From CAWGMT01 sp963823675 (GTDB taxonomy: Bacteria > Planctomycetota > Planctomycetia > Isosphaerales > Isosphaeraceae): a stretch of 64,000 nucleotides of DNA. Where the stretch lies: contig CAWGMT010000026.1 of the NCBI GenBank assembly GCA_963823675.1, positions 1 through 64,000 of the forward strand, given 5' to 3'. A program made the translations under genes and the position numbers. Every line of letters begins with the position of its first letter. Position 1 is the first letter of the stretch. Shown here piece after piece: positions 18,876 to 27,363 of the stretch. Under the pieces are notes generated by a model. That model was not told the DNA's origin. It saw nothing but the letters and a program-made list of their open reading frames with translations, and did no database searches.

Positions 18876-20039
18876 ATGCTACGGAATGTCCTCATTCTTT
18901 CGGCGTCGGCGGGCGCGGGCCACATCCGCGCGGCCCAGGCGATCGAGCGGGCCTTCACCATCGCGGGAGTCGCCCAATCGTTTCGTCACATCGACACCCT
19001 CGAGTACACCAACCCGCTCTTCCGCACTCTTTACTCTAAAGCTTATATCGAGATGGTGAATAAAATGCCCGAGGTCCTCGGCTGGCTCTACGATTACCGC
19101 GATCGGCCAGGGTACAACGATCGGCTTCAGCAGGCGTTCGAAAAGCTCAATACCCTCCCGTTCGTCAAGCTCATCGAGCAATACCAGCCCGAGATCGCGG
19201 TCTGCACGCACTTTCTCCCGGCCGAGATCATCTCCTGGCTCAGGGCCAGGGGCCGGGTAACGACCCGACAGGCCATCGTCGTCACGGACTTCGATATCCA
19301 CGCCCAGTGGCTCTGCGCAAACTGCGAGCACTACTTTGTGCCCCTGGATGAGACTCGCGAGCACCTCGAGGAACTGGGGATCCCCGTGGCCAACGTCACG
19401 ATCTCCGGCATCCCGATCGATCCGGCCTTCGCCGAGCCGAAGGAGCGAGACGCGATGCGCGCGAAGCACGGACTTAGGCGCGATGGTGTCGTGATCCTGA
19501 TCTCGGCGGGCGGCTTTGGCGTGGGCAACGTCGAGCCCCTCATGACCGCGCTCTCTCGGCTCCAGCACCCGGCGCAGATCGTCGCGATCTGCGGCCGCAA
19601 TGAGGAGTTGAAGGTCCGGCTCGAACAACTGGCGGCTCGCCTCTCGCGAGACTCCCATGTCTCGGTCAAGGTCGTGGGCTATACCGCCGCGATGGACGAG
19701 TACATGGCCGCATCGGACCTCGTGGTGGGCAAGCCGGGCGGCATGACCACCTCCGAGGCGCTGGCGCGCGGGCTGGTCTTCGTCATTGTGAGTCCGATCC
19801 CCGGCCAGGAAGAGCGCAACGCAGACCATCTGCTGGAAGAGGGGGCAGCGATCCGCTGCAACAACCTTCCAGTGCTCGCCTACAAAGTCGACCGCTTGCT
19901 CGACGATCCCCAGCGGCTCGCTGCCCTGCGGGCAAACGCCCATCGGCTCGCACGCCCGCGAGCGGCCTATGATATCGTGGCGCGGCTCGCGACACTCGCC
20001 CACGATAGCTCCCAGCCGCAGGGCGCGAGCGAATCCTAG
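18876..20039 (+). CDS. MGDG-synthase-like glycosyltransferase (GT28 family)
   Basis: 387-aa enzyme of the monogalactosyldiacylglycerol-synthase/MurG-like type, expected to add a sugar from a UDP-sugar to a diacylglycerol-type lipid at the membrane. The N-terminal domain starts LILSASAGAGHIRAAQAIE (the family's SxGxGH loop), then PEIAVCTHFLPAEI and VTDFDIHAQWL. The C-terminal nucleotide-sugar domain has ILISAGGFGVGNVEPL, DLVVGKPGGMTTSEAL and VSPIPGQEERNADHL. AGGAG lies 6 nt before the ATG. It stands alone, divergent from mgtA. The product lipid cannot be told from sequence. Confidence 0.85.
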   Translation: MLRNVLILSASAGAGHIRAAQAIERAFTIAGVAQSFRHIDTLEYTNPLFRTLYSKAYIEMVNKMPEVLGWLYDYRDRPGYNDRLQQAFEKLNTLPFVKLIEQYQPEIAVCTHFLPAEIISWLRARGRVTTRQAIVVTDFDIHAQWLCANCEHYFVPLDETREHLEELGIPVANVTISGIPIDPAFAEPKERDAMRAKHGLRRDGVVILISAGGFGVGNVEPLMTALSRLQHPAQIVAICGRNEELKVRLEQLAARLSRDSHVSVKVVGYTAAMDEYMAASDLVVGKPGGMTTSEALARGLVFVIVSPIPGQEERNADHLLEEGAAIRCNNLPVLAYKVDRLLDDPQRLAALRANAHRLARPRAAYDIVARLATLAHDSSQPQGASES

Positions 20040-20162
20040 TGACCAGTGCGCTCGGTCATGACTTCGAAACACTTTGACCCCGCCGCCCTCGTGCTCCGTC
20101 AAACTTGCATTTCCGGGTCGCCACAGATCGCATCGCCTGCGTTTTGAGGCGTCGGACTGAGA

Positions 20163-20524
20163 TTAAAAGCCGAAATCACAACGTTGACAGAGCACTAGAC
20201 CTGTCGAGCCGGAATTAACAAAAGGGGGGATGACTTCATTCACCTCCGGAAGGCTTGCAGCAGTGGCCGAGTATCCACGCCTGCCACCAACAGGCTTCTC
20301 GATCTTGCCCTTCGGGTTGAAACGGATATGGCAGGCGATCGGAAGCGACTCGGCTTTGTCTTCGGCGGTCGTAATGCTCAATTCGCCCAGCAGAATGACG
20401 TCGTACCCGTAGGCCACTTCGCCGGTGATCTTCACGTTCTTCTTCAAACGAATACGCCCACAAGCCAGGCGTGAGCGATTCTGCGTCTCACGATGTCACT
20501 GAATCGTTCCACTTTCGCAATCAT
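20163..20524 (-). CDS. Small protein of unknown function (one frameshift)
   Basis: A strong AAGGAG site sits 7 nt before the ATG at 20524. The first ~20 residues read MIAKVERFSDIVRRRIAHAW and then hit a stop, while the next frame continues without a gap as LKKNVKITGEVAYGYDVILL, ELSITTAEDKAESLPIACHI and RFNPKGKIEKPVGG to 20163. A single shift near 20465 joins them into about 119 aa. No family is recognised. The gene lies 36 bp behind the SDH protease gene on the same strand and is probably co-transcribed with it. The strong ribosome site and protein-like sequence support it being real. Confidence 0.45.
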
Positions 20525-20560
20525 GGGTCATCTCCTTCGCAGGCTCTGGTTTGAGAAAAG

Positions 20561-21364
20561 TCAGGGGATCCGGGCGAGTTTTGTCGGTGCCGACCGATAG
20601 GGGCCGGGGAGGTATTCCACCGAACGGTTAGTCTGCATGGGCTGTGGGTAGAGGCCCAAGAGAAGCATGAACTCGCGGGGGATCTGATCGCTAACAGGCA
20701 GGCCGAGGGCCTTGGCATCCTCGAACACGATCGGGTGGTCGTGGGTCCAGCCCCCTTCGGTGAGTTTTGTGGCGAGCTGCTCTGCCCGATCGGGGGCACC
20801 CTTGCCGGCGAGGAGCCATTGGACGAACTCCCGCACCTGGGCAACAGCCTTATCGGCCTGGTCGGCCAGGATCAGCGTCTCGTCGTCAACCCTGGCGATT
20901 GGCTTCTCTTTCAGCACCTTCCGCAGCGATGCCGCCCGATACTCGCCGAGCTGCGGGTTGACTGGCCCGAGCACGGCGTTGGGGCTCATCAAGATCTGGT
21001 CGGCGGCCAGGGCGATCAGGGTCCCCCCCGACATTGCGTAGTGGGGGACAACCACCGTGACCTTGCCCGTGCGCCGGTGGATTGCGCGGGCGATCTGGAC
21101 CGCCGCCAGCACAAGCCCCCCGGGTGTGTGCAACACGAGATCGATCGGCACGTCGGGGTCGGTCAGGTCGAGGGCCCGGAGCAGTTCCTCGCTGTCGTTG
21201 ATGTCAATGTAGCGGACGACGGGAAACCCAAGAAGGCTCATCGTTTCCTGGCGATGCACCAGGAGGATCACACGCGACCCCCGTCGGCGTTCGATGCTTG
21301 CGATCATCCATCTCCGAGACAGCTCCAGAAACTTCCTCTGCACGGCCGGCTGTAGGGTCACTAG
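20561..21364 (-). pseudogene. SDH/ClpP-class serine protease-like protein, 3' part, cut by an insertion sequence
   Basis: The remaining frame (266 codons from a GTG at 21361) has the SDH_sah fold related to ClpP: SLLGFPVVRYIDINDSE, the oxyanion region IDLVLHTPGGLVLAAVQIA, the nucleophile motif HYAMSGGTLIALAADQI, and NAVLGPVNPQLGEY. The first ten codons are on the far side of the insertion at 23488-23518; joining them gives MSLFWLFLMLVTLQPAVQRK, a start with a short hydrophobic anchor typical of planctomycete members. The GTG left at the junction lies in a position where re-initiation would yield an unanchored protein. Followed by the small gene at 20163-20524. Confidence 0.85.
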
Positions 21365-21398
21365 CCTGGATTCCCATGGTACCGGAATTTGCTAACAA
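21365..21398 (+). repeat. Left terminal inverted repeat of the insertion sequence
   Basis: Begins CCTGGATTCCCATGG and matches the right end over 34 bases without mismatch. The match ends at 21399. Confidence 0.92.
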
Positions 21399-21622
21399 TT
21401 CGACTTGAACAGATCGCGAAATCGCTTAGAATCTAGGCGCTTGGCGATTGAGACCGTTAGCCATAGTCAAGGATGATAACCACCTTTACCAAAACGTTAA
21501 CCTAAACAGTCAACCTATGCAGACCCGACTATGAGACGCGTTTTGGCCTTTGTTTGAAGGGTTTTCCGATATTCATTGACGAATCTGCATGAGATATCGA
21601 GTCAGGATGACACCGTGGAAGC

Positions 21623-23368
21623 ATGAACTATAATTCCAGAGATCGCCTAACGCTGGCTCGCCGCTTCTTGGAGCCCGCCAACTCCACTCATCGGCAATAC
21701 GAAGCCCTCCGAGCCTTCTTCGTGGAGGGTATCCCCTCCGCCGAAGTGGCCAGTCGATTCGGCTACACGCCCGGCAGCTTTCGCGTCCTGGTGCATGAGT
21801 TTCGCAATCAGCCCGAACGCGACTTCTTCATCCAGGCCGCACGAGTCGGTCGACCCCCTGGCAAGCAGAACAGGCTGCGGGAACAGGTCATCGCGCTGCG
21901 CAAGCAGAACCTATCCGTCCACGACATCAGCCGCGCACTCGCCCGTGACGGCGAGTCCTTGAGTCCGGCAGCCATCGCCGCGATTTTGAAGGTGGAGGGC
22001 TTCGCCAAGTTGCCGCGGCGGTTCGACGACGAACGTCCCGACCAGTCCCGCCCCGTGATTGCCGAAATCGCCGACGTCCGCGAGCTCGACCTGACGCCGC
22101 GCAGTTTCCGCACCACGTTCGGCGGCCTGTTCCTGTTCCTCCCATGGCTGAAGTCCGCCGGCCTGGACAAGCTCCTCGCCCGGGCTGGATTCCCCGGGTC
22201 GAAGATGGTCCCGGCCGCCTGCGCGGTACGATCGCTGTTGGCACTGAAGCTCTTCGGGAATGCACGCCACAGTCATGTGATGAGCTCCGTGCTCGACGAG
22301 GGTTTGGCTCTGTTCGCCGGCTTGAATGTCGTTCCCAAACGGTCGTTCCTGACCGAGTACAGTTGCCGGATCGAGCCGGCGTGCTATCCAATCTTGATGC
22401 GCGACTGGTTCGGCACGGTCAGCCGTCTGGGTCTGAGATGGGGGACGTCGTTCGACCTCGACTTCCATACGATCCCCTTCCACGGCAATGACGCCTTGGT
22501 CGAGAAACACTATGTCTCGAAGCGGAGTCGCAGGCAAAAGGGAATGCTGGCGTTTCTGGCCCAGGACGCCGATACCCGCGTCTTCTGCTATGCCAACGGA
22601 GAGCTGGGCAAGGACGAGCAGAACGATGAGATCCTCCGCTTCGTCGAGTTTTGGAAGCAACGGACCGGCCATCTGCCCGAGGAACTCATCTTCGACTCCA
22701 AGCTGACGACCTATGCCAACCTGCACAAGTTGAACCGGATGGGAATCCAGTTCATCACCTTGCGGCGACGATCCAAGAAGCTCCTCGACGCGACGGCGCA
22801 TACACCGGCGTCGGCTTGGCGACGGATCGAACTGGAGAGTTGCTCTCGGGCATACAAGACCCCGCGCATCTTGGATCAGCGGATCACCCTGAGCAACTAC
22901 GACGGCCCGCTCCGTCAATTGACTATCGCCGAGCTGGGACACGAGGAACCGACCCTGCTCCTGACCAACCAACTCAGCCGTACCGCTTCCCACCTCATCG
23001 GTCGGTATGCTCAGCGAATGCTCATCGAGAATAACATCGAGGACGGGATCGATTTCTTCCACATGGATGCTCTCTCTTCGGCCGTTGCCATGACGGTCAA
23101 CTGCGATTTGCAACTGACGCTCATGGCCAGCAGCCTCTATCGCCTGCTGGCGGTTCGCGTCGGGAATCGTTACGAGGTCGCGAAGTCCCGGCATCTCTTC
23201 CGCGATTTCGTCGACGCCTCGGCGGAAATCTCGATCACCGAGGGCGAAATCGTCGTGCGGTTCCAGAAGCGTGCCCACAACCCATTGCTGCTGGCGGCCG
23301 GGTTCGACAAGACGGACGAAGTGGTGCCTTGGCTGGGCCGCAAGCGGCTCCGGCTGGTCTTCGGTTGA
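21623..23368 (+). CDS. DDE transposase of the insertion sequence
   Basis: 581 aa, intact. Residues 1-130 are helix-turn-helix-like and would bind the ends. The catalytic core has the first Asp in SFDLDFHTIPFHG (about residue 275), the second Asp in LIFDSKLTTYANL (about 353), and the Glu in RYAQRMLIENNIEDGIDFF (about 475), which fits the Y-x2-R-x3-E part of the IS4-superfamily signature; the usual Lys is not obvious. Central region ALVEKHYVSKRSRRQKGML is basic. It starts 225 bp inside the left repeat. Its frame is undamaged, unlike many neighbours. Confidence 0.9.
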   Translation: MNYNSRDRLTLARRFLEPANSTHRQYEALRAFFVEGIPSAEVASRFGYTPGSFRVLVHEFRNQPERDFFIQAARVGRPPGKQNRLREQVIALRKQNLSVHDISRALARDGESLSPAAIAAILKVEGFAKLPRRFDDERPDQSRPVIAEIADVRELDLTPRSFRTTFGGLFLFLPWLKSAGLDKLLARAGFPGSKMVPAACAVRSLLALKLFGNARHSHVMSSVLDEGLALFAGLNVVPKRSFLTEYSCRIEPACYPILMRDWFGTVSRLGLRWGTSFDLDFHTIPFHGNDALVEKHYVSKRSRRQKGMLAFLAQDADTRVFCYANGELGKDEQNDEILRFVEFWKQRTGHLPEELIFDSKLTTYANLHKLNRMGIQFITLRRRSKKLLDATAHTPASAWRRIELESCSRAYKTPRILDQRITLSNYDGPLRQLTIAELGHEEPTLLLTNQLSRTASHLIGRYAQRMLIENNIEDGIDFFHMDALSSAVAMTVNCDLQLTLMASSLYRLLAVRVGNRYEVAKSRHLFRDFVDASAEISITEGEIVVRFQKRAHNPLLLAAGFDKTDEVVPWLGRKRLRLVFG

Positions 23369-23453
23369 CCTCATTCTGGCACTTCGGCCGGGCGTGGTGT
23401 AAAGTGGAAACCTAACATCACCGCAATTACATGAGTGCAATCTTTGCGCTATT

Positions 23454-23487
23454 TTGTTAGCAAATTCCGGTACCATGGGAATCCAGG
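23454..23487 (-). repeat. Right terminal inverted repeat of the insertion sequence
   Basis: Exact reverse complement of 21365-21398; followed by the second CTAG copy. Confidence 0.92.
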
Positions 23488-23518
23488 CTAGCATGAGGAA
23501 AAGCCAGAACAGGCTCAT
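23488..23518 (-). pseudogene. SDH/ClpP-class protein, severed 5' end
   Basis: ATG at 23518 followed by nine codons giving MSLFWLFLML, the hydrophobic N-terminus of the SDH-like protein, then the CTAG duplication and the insertion sequence. The reading frame runs on into the element but makes no sense there. Confidence 0.85.
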
Positions 23519-23603
23519 TTGATGCGCCTTTCAATTGTTTCAGTGCCCTGGACCGCTCGAGACTTGCTCGGGTGCCCACGGCAGGGCGCGGATGAGATCC
23601 CGG

Positions 23604-25253
23604 TCAGGCATCCCCGCGCACGATGTTTCGCAAGAGGAGTGTTCCCATCACAAGGGCAACGATGCAGCCAGACGCGCCGGGAACCGAAACACGGAATGCC
23701 ACCGGCGGCGTACTCTGACTGTAGAGCTGGGCAGATCCGAGAAATAACGCCGCTGCCAGCAGCCCTGCCACGAGACGGTTGACAGCAGTCTGCAAATGGC
23801 GATGCTCAAGCTCGATCTCAAACTGGCCCGACCGCAGCCGGTCCAACAACCTGATTAGGTCCTTTGGCCCATTGCTGAGTAAACGGTCCACGTCACGGCG
23901 GCTGCGGCGCAACTTGGCCAGCCAGTACTTCGGCTTGAGGCGCTCGCGCATCAGATGATCCTGAAACGGCACCACGAGTTCCATCAGACTGAAATTCGGG
24001 CTGAGCTGTCGGGCCGTTCCTTCGAGGACAATGAGCGTTTTGAGTATCAGCGAGACGCTCGATGGCAGCACCAGGTGATGGCCGCGGATGATCGCGGTCA
24101 TTTGATTGAGCGCACCGCCGAGATCAAACTCCTTGATCGATTGGTTGGCGTACTCTCCGAGGAAATCGGTGACGTCCGCGCGGAACGCGGCCTCGGCGAT
24201 GTCCGGGGGCGCCGAGCACACAAGCAGGAGGAGTTCGCACAGCTTTTCGCTATCCCGCTGTGAGAGAGCCACCAGCAGATCTTCAAAGATTTCCCTCAGC
24301 TCGTCGTCGATTCGCCCGACCATTCCGCAGTCGAGCACTCCCACGATCGTGCCGGGCAGCAGCATGTAATTCCCGGGATGCTGGTCGGCATGGTAAAACC
24401 CGTCGCGGCAAATCATGTTCAAATACATGTTAGCCGCCCGGTGCGCGAACTCTTCCAGATCAGCGCCGGACTGATGTAGCTCCACTTGCTTCGAGCCAGG
24501 AATGCCCTCCATCATTTCCATGGTTAGCACGCGACGACTGCACAGCTTCGGGTATACCACCGGGAAGTGGACTGTGCCGTCACCGGCGAAGTTTCGCGTG
24601 AACTCCTCCGCGTTTCGCATCTCCGCGGAGAAGTCCAGTTCATGGAGAAGCGTCCTTCGAAACTCGCTCACGGTGGGGACAGGTTGGTAAGCTCGGGCCC
24701 GCGGGATGTGATTTTCGAGCAACTGCGCCAGTGCCGTGAGAAGGCCGAGGTCCGAGCGAATCCGTTCTTCGATTCCGTCGTGCTGGACTTTCACGACTAC
24801 CAACTGCCCCGAGGATAGTGTCGCCCGATGGACCTGGGCGATGGAGGCCGACGCGAAGGCGTTCGACTCCCACTCGGTGTAAAGTCGTTCGGGTCGCTGC
24901 CCCAACTCCATCTCAATCGTGCGCCCAGCGACCTCGGGAGGATCGGGGGGCGTACGCGATTGCAGCTTGCTAAGTTCGGCCGCCAAGCCGGGCTCAACCA
25001 GGTCCGCGCGGGTGCTGAGTATCTGACCCAGCTTGATGAACGTGGTCCCTAGCTCTGTGAGCGCCAGTCGAACCCGTTCTTCCCAGGGTCGTTCTGCCAG
25101 CGCCCGCGTTTCATGGCTGGTGAGCAGATCGCGGATTTCTCCCGACGGGATCTTCTGGATCCAATCGGCCAGATCGTACCGGCGAAGGGTGCGAGCGATC
25201 TCCGTGATCCGCTTCAACTGGTCGCGACGCTGGGCTAGACCCAAAAGGTCCAT
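23604..25253 (-). CDS. ubiB: ABC1/UbiB-family atypical kinase
   Basis: 549-aa UbiB/AarF-type protein kinase-like ATPase, in bacteria needed for quinone biosynthesis or lipid handling. The KxGQ motif is in TTFIKLGQILSTRADL (about residue 70), then ASIAQVHRATLSSG, the Ala/Lys site VVVKVQHDGIEERI, FYHADQHPGNYML in place of the HRD loop, and VLDCGMVGRI in place of DFG (Cys for Phe). The last 60 residues hold two membrane spans (LVAGLLAAALFLGSAQLY and GCIVALVMGTLLL). The ATG at 25253 is chosen because homology begins at MDLLGLAQRRDQ. It precedes no obvious operon partner but points the same way as the phasin-like gene upstream. Confidence 0.88.
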   Translation of the reverse strand: MDLLGLAQRRDQLKRITEIARTLRRYDLADWIQKIPSGEIRDLLTSHETRALAERPWEERVRLALTELGTTFIKLGQILSTRADLVEPGLAAELSKLQSRTPPDPPEVAGRTIEMELGQRPERLYTEWESNAFASASIAQVHRATLSSGQLVVVKVQHDGIEERIRSDLGLLTALAQLLENHIPRARAYQPVPTVSEFRRTLLHELDFSAEMRNAEEFTRNFAGDGTVHFPVVYPKLCSRRVLTMEMMEGIPGSKQVELHQSGADLEEFAHRAANMYLNMICRDGFYHADQHPGNYMLLPGTIVGVLDCGMVGRIDDELREIFEDLLVALSQRDSEKLCELLLLVCSAPPDIAEAAFRADVTDFLGEYANQSIKEFDLGGALNQMTAIIRGHHLVLPSSVSLILKTLIVLEGTARQLSPNFSLMELVVPFQDHLMRERLKPKYWLAKLRRSRRDVDRLLSNGPKDLIRLLDRLRSGQFEIELEHRHLQTAVNRLVAGLLAAALFLGSAQLYSQSTPPVAFRVSVPGASGCIVALVMGTLLLRNIVRGDA

Positions 25254-25375
25254 GGTTTGCCACCACCGTGGTTGTTTGTCGGACCGGACGAGCCATCTGC
25301 TATTGGACGAGCATCGCGCGGACCGCACGCGATGAACGTGCGCCCGCGCTCGATTTTCACTGCGGCGCGATCCGG

Positions 25376-25774
25376 CTACTTGGCGGCCAGCTTCCTCTCC
25401 AGGGCGTCGAAGCGAATGGTGAGGGCTTGCAGGTCGTCGGCACGGGCCAGACCCAGCCGCTGGATTGCGTCCTCGACTCGCGCGTCGATGGCAGAACGAA
25501 GCGCTGCTTGAGCTGCCTCGCCCTCCTTCTTCGCGCCGGCCTTGATGATGCCCAACTGGATGAAGGCATGATCGATTCGGCGATCGATCTCGGCCTCGAG
25601 TTCCTGGTGGGCCTGTGCGGTCCGGGCGGCGAGCTCGTTTTGAAAGGCTTTCGACTCCTCTTCAGATAGCTTGGCTCGCCGCGCGACCTCGGCAGCAAGT
25701 TGTTCCGCTTTTTCCCGCGTCAGGCTAGCCAGGCCAAGACCGGTGAAGACAGCCTGTTTGACGATGTCGAACAT
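25376..25774 (-). CDS. Phasin-like coiled-coil protein
   Basis: 132 aa. MFDIVKQAVFTGLGLASLTREK at the start, followed by long amphipathic helix with heptad pattern (KAEQLAAEVARRAKLSEEES) and a C-terminal coil RFDALERKLAAK. This resembles the phasin/PhaF-type proteins annotated as polyhydroxyalkanoate synthesis regulators, and fits a genome with a 3-hydroxybutyrate operon. The ATG at 25774 has a purine-rich GAAGAAAGGG site upstream. It lies 121 bp upstream of ubiB on the same strand. Function as a granule protein is inferred from similarity of pattern only. Confidence 0.65.
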   Translation of the reverse strand: MFDIVKQAVFTGLGLASLTREKAEQLAAEVARRAKLSEEESKAFQNELAARTAQAHQELEAEIDRRIDHAFIQLGIIKAGAKKEGEAAQAALRSAIDARVEDAIQRLGLARADDLQALTIRFDALERKLAAK

Positions 25775-25943
25775 GATTCGCCCTTTCTTCTGCGAAAAGT
25801 CCTCGTTTGGTGACTTGCAGAGCTCCGCCCAGACCCGGCGCATGACCGCCAATCGCTCCAAGGCCAGGACCTGCCCCTAGCCGGGGCCGAACGCGGGGGC
25901 GTCCGGTCGATGTCCGGGCGGGAAGAAGCGGGACTGCGCAGCC

Positions 25944-26495
25944 TCAGGGCGAGCCCGGTTCGGACGATTGCGCTAAGTCGGCGTCGATCCGAGCCACCGC
26001 AGCCTCGAGAACGGCTTCCTCGGCTTGGGTGATCGCGGCGGCAGCGAAGTCAATTGCGTCGGCAGCATAGGCTTCTGCACGTTCCGCGCGGGCGTTCAAC
26101 TTACGGATCTCGCGCTTCGCCTTCCACTCGCTGACCGCTTCCTTGGTCTCGGTCAACTTCTGCTCGGCCCGGGCCTTGAGATTGGCACGGGTTCGGTCGA
26201 CGCGTCCCTTCTGAGCCTCGAGCTGGCGGCGGGCATCATCGAGTTTCTCGCGCAACGATTTCTCGGCTTGTCCGGGCAGGGCCTGAACGTTTGCCCTCAG
26301 GGGCTTGAGCTGCGCCTCCGCGGCGTCGAGCGCCTTTTGCAGGTTGTCGCGGAGCTGCTCCGTTTTCGTAATCGCGGTTGCCTGTTCAGTGGCCGTCGCC
26401 GTGTCATTGACGGCGAATCTGGTGGCGGCCATCACCGCCGCAATCACAAAGGCCCCCACGATCCAAGACCGACGGGTCGGGTATCTCGCGAGCAT
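25944..26495 (-). CDS. Membrane-anchored coiled-coil protein, paralogue A
   Basis: 183 aa. An N-terminal membrane span or uncleaved signal (SWIVGAFVIAAVMAATRFAV, about residues 10-29), then a long charged helix. Residues 73-150 are highly similar to the protein at 26932-27363 (both contain TKEAVSEWK and KREIRKLNARA and EAYAADA). No known family. It is 17 bp downstream of the truncated HdeD gene and likely in one transcript with it. Confidence 0.65.
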   Translation of the reverse strand: MLARYPTRRSWIVGAFVIAAVMAATRFAVNDTATATEQATAITKTEQLRDNLQKALDAAEAQLKPLRANVQALPGQAEKSLREKLDDARRQLEAQKGRVDRTRANLKARAEQKLTETKEAVSEWKAKREIRKLNARAERAEAYAADAIDFAAAAITQAEEAVLEAAVARIDADLAQSSEPGSP

Positions 26496-26512
26496 GAGCG
26501 ATCTCCTTCCGA

Positions 26513-26887
26513 TCAGAAGTGGAACTCCGGGGTTTTGGTCCGCTGACCGATTAACTGTGTGAGCCCGTGTCGCATGCCAGCGGCCAGCACCGACCAGGTG
26601 ACGCCGTTCGCGACGAGCTCGATGCCAACGAACAGGCCAAGCACCCACAATCCGGACGCCGACCACTGCTGGTAAATGGCGAAGCCCAAGAGCACAGTGA
26701 CGATGCCGTTGCAGAGCACCCAGCCCCACGAGGGGAATCGCTCGCTCACGGCGACGACGATGCGGAGCGTCCCGCCCACCAGGAACGCTGCCGCGAGCAT
26801 GAGGGTGAGCGCCTCCGCGGCCGCCAGTGGGTACAATACCATCAACAAGCCGGTGACGGCGTAGAAGACGCCCGTCAGCAGGAACAT
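26513..26887 (-). CDS. HdeD-like membrane protein, C-terminal half only
   Basis: 124 aa from the first ATG (MFLLTGVFYAVTGLLM), corresponding to about the last four membrane helices of HdeD-type acid-stress proteins (ALTLMLAAAFLVGGTLRIV, GLWVLGLFVGIELVANGV). The N-terminal two helices expected in family members (about 190 aa) are missing. In their place stand an 11-bp-arm palindrome (26900-26922) and the 3' end of paralogue B. A TTG at 26935 could extend it by 16 Arg-rich residues. Looks like a gene truncated at its 5' end by a rearrangement; may still be translated with the operon. Confidence 0.6.
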   Translation of the reverse strand: MFLLTGVFYAVTGLLMVLYPLAAAEALTLMLAAAFLVGGTLRIVVAVSERFPSWGWVLCNGIVTVLLGFAIYQQWSASGLWVLGLFVGIELVANGVTWSVLAAGMRHGLTQLIGQRTKTPEFHF

Positions 26888-26899
26888 AACGTTCGAGAT

Positions 26900-26922
26900 G
26901 CCGCCGGGACGGTCCCGGCGGC
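26900..26922. repeat. GC-rich perfect palindrome at the HdeD truncation point
   Basis: Arms GCCGCCGGGAC and its complement separated by one base. It lies exactly between the truncated HdeD coding region and the upstream coiled-coil gene, so it may mark the breakpoint or be a REP-type insertion. Confidence 0.55.
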
Positions 26923-26931
26923 TTCGATTTC

Positions 26932-27363
26932 TCAATGGGCCGCCGGAGCTGGCGACTGCGCCGCGTCGGCGTCGAGCCGAGCCACCACAGCGTCGAGAAC
27001 GGCCAGCTCGGCTTCGGCGATGCTGGCGACGGCAAAGTCAGTCGCGTCGGCCGCATACGCTTCGTCCCGATCCGCGCGAGCGTTCAACTTTCGGATCTCT
27101 CGCTTCGTCTTCCACTCGCTGACCGCCTCCTTCGTCTCGTGCATCTTTTCCTCGGCTCGAGCCTTGATATTGCTCCGGATCGTGTTGACGCGGTCCTTCT
27201 CGGCCTGGAGCTTGCGGCGGGTTTCATCCACTTTCTCGCGCAGAGCTTTCTCACCCTGCTCGGGCAAAGCCTGAATATTCGTTCCCATGGTTTTGAGCTG
27301 TCCCTCGACTTTGCTGAGACGATCTCGCAGGGTGCCACAGAACTGGTCGGTTCTCGCACTCAT
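26932..27363 (-). CDS. Coiled-coil protein, paralogue B
   Basis: 143 aa, paralogue of 25944-26495 without the membrane anchor. Nearly all of it is predicted charged helix (REKVDETRRKLQAEKDRV, TKREIRKLNARADRDEAYAA). The C-terminal RLDADAAQSPAPAAH resembles the RIDADLAQSSEPGSP tail of paralogue A. The ATG at 27363 is preceded by AAAGGAGG-like sequence (CCAAAGGAGGATACCG). The two paralogues bracket the HdeD fragment, so the arrangement likely arose by tandem duplication. Confidence 0.65.
   Translation of the reverse strand: MSARTDQFCGTLRDRLSKVEGQLKTMGTNIQALPEQGEKALREKVDETRRKLQAEKDRVNTIRSNIKARAEEKMHETKEAVSEWKTKREIRKLNARADRDEAYAADATDFAVASIAEAELAVLDAVVARLDADAAQSPAPAAH

Larger units (their letters stand above)
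21365..23487 (+). mobile_element. Complete insertion sequence with DDE transposase, 34-bp inverted repeats, CTAG target duplication
   Basis: 2123-bp element. Its ends are perfect 34-bp inverted repeats (21365-21398 and 23454-23487) and it is flanked by the 4-bp direct repeat CTAG at 21361-21364 and 23488-23491. One transposase gene fills it. Removing the element and one CTAG restores an open frame for the SDH gene, which proves the insertion point. Perfect termini and an intact transposase suggest a recent, possibly still active copy. Family placement within the IS4/IS1380-like group is tentative. Confidence 0.93.

Noticed and set aside
18879..20102. 407-codon minus-strand frame antisense to the MGDG-synthase-like gene
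   Set aside because: The plus-strand gene has a ribosome site and full family motifs; the antisense frame has none.
21911..23518. 535-codon minus-strand frame antisense to the transposase, starting MSLFWLFLML
   Set aside because: Only its first ten codons are meaningful (severed SDH gene); the rest mirrors the transposase gene and lies inside the insertion sequence.
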